Source: Clostridiales bacterium
GTDB taxonomy: Bacteria > Bacillota > Clostridia > Christensenellales > DTU072
Length of the DNA: 36,537 nt
Direction: 5' to 3'
Assembly: GCA_012520515.1 (NCBI GenBank)
Contig: JAAYOD010000053.1
Span: forward strand, 1 to 36,537
Positions within the stretch are counted from its first letter, which is position 1, and each line of letters opens with the position of its first letter. Made by a program: the position numbers and the translations under genes. Shown piece by piece: positions 33,125 to 36,537 of the stretch. The notes under the pieces were generated by a model. It was given only the letters and a program-made list of their open reading frames with translations, was not told the DNA's origin and did no database searches.

Positions 33125-34314
33125 AGCAGCCCCCAATTGCAAGTATAGATTATTAGCATAAGCATAATTAGCAAAGTAAAACTAATGCAAATTACTATGG
33201 TAACTAGTATTGTAAGCGCGTTTGAAGTAGCATAAAGCATATTGGAAAATTTTTTGTCACTAATTGGCTCTATTATTGCGCTTAATATCTTGAATGTGAA
33301 TATAAGAGTTAGTATTTTTATAATGGGTATTATTGCTAAAAATACTAGCACAATTATTGCAGAAAGACCTAGAGCATTTTTTATAACGATACAGCTTGCT
33401 AATACAAGGTCAAAGCCTTCTTTTAGGTAGTTGCCAATAACAGGCACATAGCTAGAGAGCGCATACTTTGCCCCCCTTGTTGCTAAGCTGTCAAACGATG
33501 CGCCAGTTATGCCTTGCGCTGTGGTAAAAGTAATAAAGATACTAAACATAATACCTATTATCCAATTTGCTGCGCTCTTTGCTGTTTTAGTAAACTTTAC
33601 AAGTTTTACATTATCCGTCATTTCACTAATTAAGCCAAATATAAAGGCGGCATAAAACAGCGGGAAAATTACTGTTTCTATCACCTTGAATATTACAGTA
33701 ATAAGCACTAGAATAAGCGGTTGGTAAATAGCTGCTGTTGTTGCACCACCTAGCGAAGTTATTAGCGTAAGGAGTATGGGAAAAACAATATCTATAAATC
33801 GTCCTAAGATGGTCAGTGTTTTTTTAGTTTTTATTATGCTATTAGAAACAAGTACCATAATTAGCGCCAGCATAACACCATAGCACGCTATGTATACTAC
33901 TTTTCGTATGCCTGTAGAGGATAAATTATCAGTAAAGTTTTTTAATATACCATACAGTATGCCAATAATTATTATGGAGATAGCTGTGGGTAGAATGTGG
34001 CGCAGTTCTCCTAAGAAAACGGCCAATACCATATTGATAAAATATCCAAAATCATATGTATTTGTACCGTTTACTATGCTATAAATTAACTCCTTAAAGG
34101 TTGTGCCAAGAGATTTTGAATATTCTGACTCTAGTTCATTTAAAAACTCTTCTAGTTCGGAAATATCAAAGGAATTAAAAGTTTGGTCCAAGGTTTCTTC
34201 AAGGGAGCTTTCTTGCGATTCCTCTTGACTGGCATAAGCAGGATAAAGATTGGGGATAGACAGTATGGATAAAAGTATGATTAGTAAGATTGTCCATACG
34301 ATTTTCTTTTTCAA
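33121..34314 (-). CDS. spoIIIAE: stage III sporulation protein AE
   Basis: The main polytopic membrane protein of the SpoIIIA complex, distantly like a type III secretion export-gate component. A signal-like first segment (4-28) is followed by an acidic extracytoplasmic stretch (SQEESQESSLEETLDQTF) and about seven membrane segments. The conserved middle includes GATTAAIYQPLILV, AQGITGASFDSLATRGAKYA and SSYVPVIGNYLKEGFDLVLAS. Length is 397 residues, the family size. Its start overlaps the spoIIIAD stop by 4 bases. Confidence 0.95.
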   Translation of the reverse strand: MKKKIVWTILLIILLSILSIPNLYPAYASQEESQESSLEETLDQTFNSFDISELEEFLNELESEYSKSLGTTFKELIYSIVNGTNTYDFGYFINMVLAVFLGELRHILPTAISIIIIGILYGILKNFTDNLSSTGIRKVVYIACYGVMLALIMVLVSNSIIKTKKTLTILGRFIDIVFPILLTLITSLGGATTAAIYQPLILVLITVIFKVIETVIFPLFYAAFIFGLISEMTDNVKLVKFTKTAKSAANWIIGIMFSIFITFTTAQGITGASFDSLATRGAKYALSSYVPVIGNYLKEGFDLVLASCIVIKNALGLSAIIVLVFLAIIPIIKILTLIFTFKILSAIIEPISDKKFSNMLYATSNALTILVTIVICISFTLLIMLMLIIYTCNWGLL

Positions 34315-34694
34315 ATTAAACCCTCAACTAGTGATAAGATATTGGTAATTATCGGTATCGACATCACAAAAATGGTAACTTTTGCGCCTAGTTGTATCTT
34401 TTTTGCAATGCTTGAGCACCCTGTATCTTCACAAACTGACGATGAGTACTCTGATATATATCCTATTCCGATAATTTTTATTATTGAAGAAAACAAATCG
34501 TTGTTAATGCCTGTTTTTGTCGACATTTCGCTAAACGCTGTAAGCGCGCCTACAAGGTGGTCGCTTATTAAGATTAGGCTTATTGTCCCTACGGCAAGTA
34601 ACAAAAAGACTCCGTAATCGGATTTGATGTTTTTTATAAAGCCGTAGGCAACTATTCCGACAAATGATATGCCTATTATCTTAAATATAAGCAT
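34311..34694 (-). CDS. spoIIIAD: stage III sporulation protein AD
   Basis: Small hydrophobic protein of 127 residues with about four membrane segments, part of the SpoIIIA membrane complex. The conserved patch GIGYISEYSSSVCEDTG with the following SIAKKIQLGAKVTIF is characteristic of the family. It starts on the last base of the spoIIIAC stop and overlaps spoIIIAE by 4 bases. Confidence 0.94.
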   Translation of the reverse strand: MLIFKIIGISFVGIVAYGFIKNIKSDYGVFLLLAVGTISLILISDHLVGALTAFSEMSTKTGINNDLFSSIIKIIGIGYISEYSSSVCEDTGCSSIAKKIQLGAKVTIFVMSIPIITNILSLVEGLI

Positions 34695-34891
34695 TAGTAC
34701 AGCGCGAACATTCCTCTGAGTGAACCAAGCAGTCCGCTAAGCATTTCTACTACCATTATTAGCACTATCACAAGCCCTGCCAAAGTAACAAGCGTAGCTA
34801 TTTCTTTTTTGTCGCTTTTTTCTAATATGTTGTTTATAACTGCGGTAATAATGCCTACACCTGCTATTTTGAATATTACATCTAAGCCCAT
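34694..34891 (-). CDS. spoIIIAC: stage III sporulation protein AC
   Basis: The smallest SpoIIIA membrane protein, 65 residues with two membrane segments (VIFKIAGVGIITAVINNIL and ATLVTLAGLVIVLIMVVEML). The motif between them, LEKSDKKEIA, is characteristic. It lies 7 bases after spoIIIAB and is coupled to spoIIIAD by a one-base overlap. Confidence 0.94.
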   Translation of the reverse strand: MGLDVIFKIAGVGIITAVINNILEKSDKKEIATLVTLAGLVIVLIMVVEMLSGLLGSLRGMFALY

Positions 34892-34898
34892 ATTCCTC

Positions 34899-35348
34899 CT
34901 ATATCAACAAAATTAATATACCAAGACCTAGCAGCGGCGAAAGTCTTTTTGCCATTTTGCCTTTGACATTTACTTCATTTACCGCTCTTTCTATTTCTAA
35001 ATTAACCATATCTGTCATCGAATGAAAAAATGCCTTGTGCGACTGTCTGTCAAGAGTTTTTATTCCCTCGATGATTTGTTCTACTATTTTTTGTTCTTTG
35101 CTAAAATTTATATTGTCTTGAGCGCTAATTATGCTCTTAATTATCAATGAATTTGGATAATTTTCACTGTATTTTTGGTAAAGCTCTTCTATAGTTAATT
35201 TATAAAAGGCTATTTCTCCGTCGCAAAAGTTAATAAAACGGGGAATTTCCATTAAATAATCACAACGACTTTTGTAGATATTGTTTATAGCAATACAAAT
35301 ATATATACTAGATGCAAATATTAATATACCAGCTATTATGCTATACAT
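34899..35348 (-). CDS. spoIIIAB: stage III sporulation protein AB
   Basis: 149 residues with an N-terminal membrane segment (3-20), a long helical cytosolic body (YLMEIPRFINFCDGEIAFYK) and a C-terminal membrane segment (LLGLGILILLI). This is the usual SpoIIIAB layout; the body resembles a GspF-like fold and probably contacts the SpoIIIAA ATPase. I choose the ATG at 35348, 5 bases after a GGAG core. The frame stays open to 35381, but that extension lies wholly within spoIIIAA and lacks a ribosome binding site. With this start the overlap with spoIIIAA is 8 bases. Confidence 0.92.
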   Translation of the reverse strand: MYSIIAGILIFASSIYICIAINNIYKSRCDYLMEIPRFINFCDGEIAFYKLTIEELYQKYSENYPNSLIIKSIISAQDNINFSKEQKIVEQIIEGIKTLDRQSHKAFFHSMTDMVNLEIERAVNEVNVKGKMAKRLSPLLGLGILILLI

Positions 35349-36162
35349 TTTCTCTCCGTGTGATAGATTGTATGCTGCCAACTGTGGGATTAGAATTTAG
35401 CACTATAAAGTAGGTAAAATTGTCTGCTAAACTTTTAGGAATTTGCAAATAATCTTGAGCGTGATAAGTAGCTAGGCATTTAATGCCGCAGATATTTAAG
35501 CGACTAATTGCTTCAATATCATTGTTGTCAAAAAGTTCGTCGCAAACAACCAGTTGCGGAGCCATTGTCCTTATGATGTTTTCATAGATCATAGACTTTG
35601 GAATACCCGATATAACATCACACTGTTCTCCCATTTTCATGGTAAAATCTTCGCCACAAAGTTCATACCTTTCATCGACTATTAATGTGTCAAAGGTGTT
35701 AGTTAGCAATCTTGCCATTTCTCTGCAAAGCGTTGTTTTACCGCAACCTGGCGGGGAGATAATTAAAGTATTTTCAAAATTTTCTAGTATTTGATTTATT
35801 TCTTTACGAAGTCCAAAAATTTGGTGGGGAATTCTTATACAAAGGGCGTAAACTGCTTTGTATGCTATTACTTTGCTTTCGCTTATATTGCCTTTGCCTA
35901 TTATGCCAATTCTCACACCGTCTTTATATCCAATATAGCCGTTGTCGATTTCATTTTCAAAAGCGTATAGAGAATTTCTTGTAGCGTTTGAAACAATGGA
36001 GTTTATCAGCGTTTTGTCGGCGACAATATTCAGAAAATGTATACCGTTTAGAGTGCGCAACATAATTTTGCGGTTGAGTCTTATCCTTATCTCCAAAATA
36101 TTGGAAAAGGAAAAGCTCTTTGTTATGTTTGTATAAAGGTACTGTCCTAAGAGAATTTGCAT
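35341..36162 (-). CDS. spoIIIAA: stage III sporulation protein AA (ATPase)
   Basis: Secretion-type AAA ATPase that powers the SpoIIIA channel. The N-terminal domain has LEIRIRLNRKI and the conserved YKDGVRIGIIGK. Walker A PPGCGKTT is at residues 137-144, Walker B LIVDERYELCG, and the C-terminal motif is APQLVVCDELFDNND with LATYHAQD. At 273 residues it is about 30 shorter than in Bacillus, mainly at the N-terminus. The ATG directly follows the T7 run of the terminator after efp and has no ribosome binding site; no other standard start codon is available in frame upstream. How it is expressed is unclear; sigma-E control is expected from the family. Confidence 0.93.
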   Translation of the reverse strand: MQILLGQYLYTNITKSFSFSNILEIRIRLNRKIMLRTLNGIHFLNIVADKTLINSIVSNATRNSLYAFENEIDNGYIGYKDGVRIGIIGKGNISESKVIAYKAVYALCIRIPHQIFGLRKEINQILENFENTLIISPPGCGKTTLCREMARLLTNTFDTLIVDERYELCGEDFTMKMGEQCDVISGIPKSMIYENIIRTMAPQLVVCDELFDNNDIEAISRLNICGIKCLATYHAQDYLQIPKSLADNFTYFIVLNSNPTVGSIQSITRRENV

Positions 36163-36197
36163 AAAAAAACACCCTAAACTATTAATAGTCTAGGGCG
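36163..36197 (-). terminator. strong intrinsic terminator after efp
   Basis: Reading leftward, CGCCCTAGACTA (36197-36186) pairs with TAGTTTAGGGTG (36181-36170), twelve pairs with two G-T, around the loop TTAA, followed directly by TTTTTTT (36169-36163). It separates efp from spoIIIAA, whose ATG begins on the next base. Confidence 0.88.
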
Positions 36198-36219
36198 TAT
36201 ATAATTATTACTTAAAAAG

Positions 36220-36537
36220 TTAGATTCTGGACATGTATGTACCGTCTCTTGTATCTACTCTTACAATGTCGCCAACATTTACAAATAAAGGAACTTGAAT
36301 CTTAAAACCTGTTTCTAAAGTCGCGCTCTTGCTGCCTGGTTGCGCGGTAGCGCCCGGAATTCCCGGTTCTGCTTCTATTACTTCTAGCTCTACAAAGTTT
36401 TGCGGTTCGCAACTAAAAGCTGAGCCTTTATAAAATGCCAAATCGCAAGTGTCACCTTCTTTTATAAAGGACAATGCGTCTTCTACAAGCTCTTTGTTTG
36501 GTGGAACGGAGTCAAATGTTTCTTCGTCCATGAAGTA
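36220..36537 (-). CDS. efp: elongation factor P (3' part, cut by the window edge)
   Basis: Relieves ribosome stalling at polyproline stretches. The window holds the C-terminal 105 residues: the end of the second OB domain (YFMDEETFDSV, LVEDALSFIKEG) and all of the third (ELEVIEAEPGIPGATAQPGSK, then ETGFKIQVPLFVNVGDIVRVD and DGTYMSRI, given as separate stretches). The frame is open to the last base, so the ATG at 36531 is an internal Met. The N-terminal domain with the modified Lys/Arg loop is outside the window. It is followed by its own terminator and then spoIIIAA, a common Firmicute order. Confidence 0.96.
   Translation of the reverse strand, partial: YFMDEETFDSVPPNKELVEDALSFIKEGDTCDLAFYKGSAFSCEPQNFVELEVIEAEPGIPGATAQPGSKSATLETGFKIQVPLFVNVGDIVRVDTRDGTYMSRI

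Overview
The window looks like chromosomal DNA from an AT-rich, endospore-forming, probably anaerobic Firmicute of the class Clostridia. The evidence is a complete spoIIIAA-AH operon, spoIVB, gerW, sporulation-type D,D-carboxypeptidases, an IspH-ribosomal protein S1 fusion, a sodium-translocating biotin decarboxylase (OadGBA) and an OLE RNA with its membrane partner OapA. I cannot place it below class from sequence alone.

Left end (1-3845): about 2.7 kb almost without genes. It holds a degenerate tandem repeat of about 170 bp in five copies (528-1360), two decayed coding remnants, and a perfect 12-6-12 palindrome at 1501-1530. A tyrosine recombinase resembling the single-recombinase protein XerS follows at 2775-3845. 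Base asymmetry appears to flip at the palindrome, and every protein gene from 5303 to the end runs toward it. I infer that this is the replication terminus, with the palindrome as the dif site.

Region 3955-7871: a PadR-type regulator with a membrane C-terminus, split by a frameshift at an A7 tract. Facing it is a tightly overlapped proC-rnhA-VTT membrane protein operon. A solitary tRNA-Trp has its own promoter and terminator.

Region 7872-15667: one operon, oadG-oadB-oadA-flavoprotein-cmk-ispH/rpsA, starting from a promoter that overlaps the terminator of the rluB unit. It joins a membrane sodium pump with nucleotide, isoprenoid and translation genes.

Region 15710-23352: rluB, dacB, gerW, a DUF2953-like gene, scpB, scpA and an M50 protease, read leftward from a promoter that seems to give a leaderless mRNA. 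Upstream lie dacF, an unknown membrane gene and spoIVB.

Region 23483-31505: recN, argR and nadK share a clear promoter. Next come tlyA, oapA, the OLE RNA (about 580 nt, with its own promoter and a 10-bp closing stem), ispA, xseB, xseA, nusB and an Asp23 family gene. The order nusB-xseA-xseB-ispA-OLE-oapA-tlyA-argR-recN is the classic OLE locus. This is the most notable system in the window: a described but rarely annotated RNA-protein complex.

Region 31573-36537: the complete spoIIIAA-AH operon, which builds the mother cell-forespore channel, preceded by a strong terminator and the 3' part of efp cut by the window edge.
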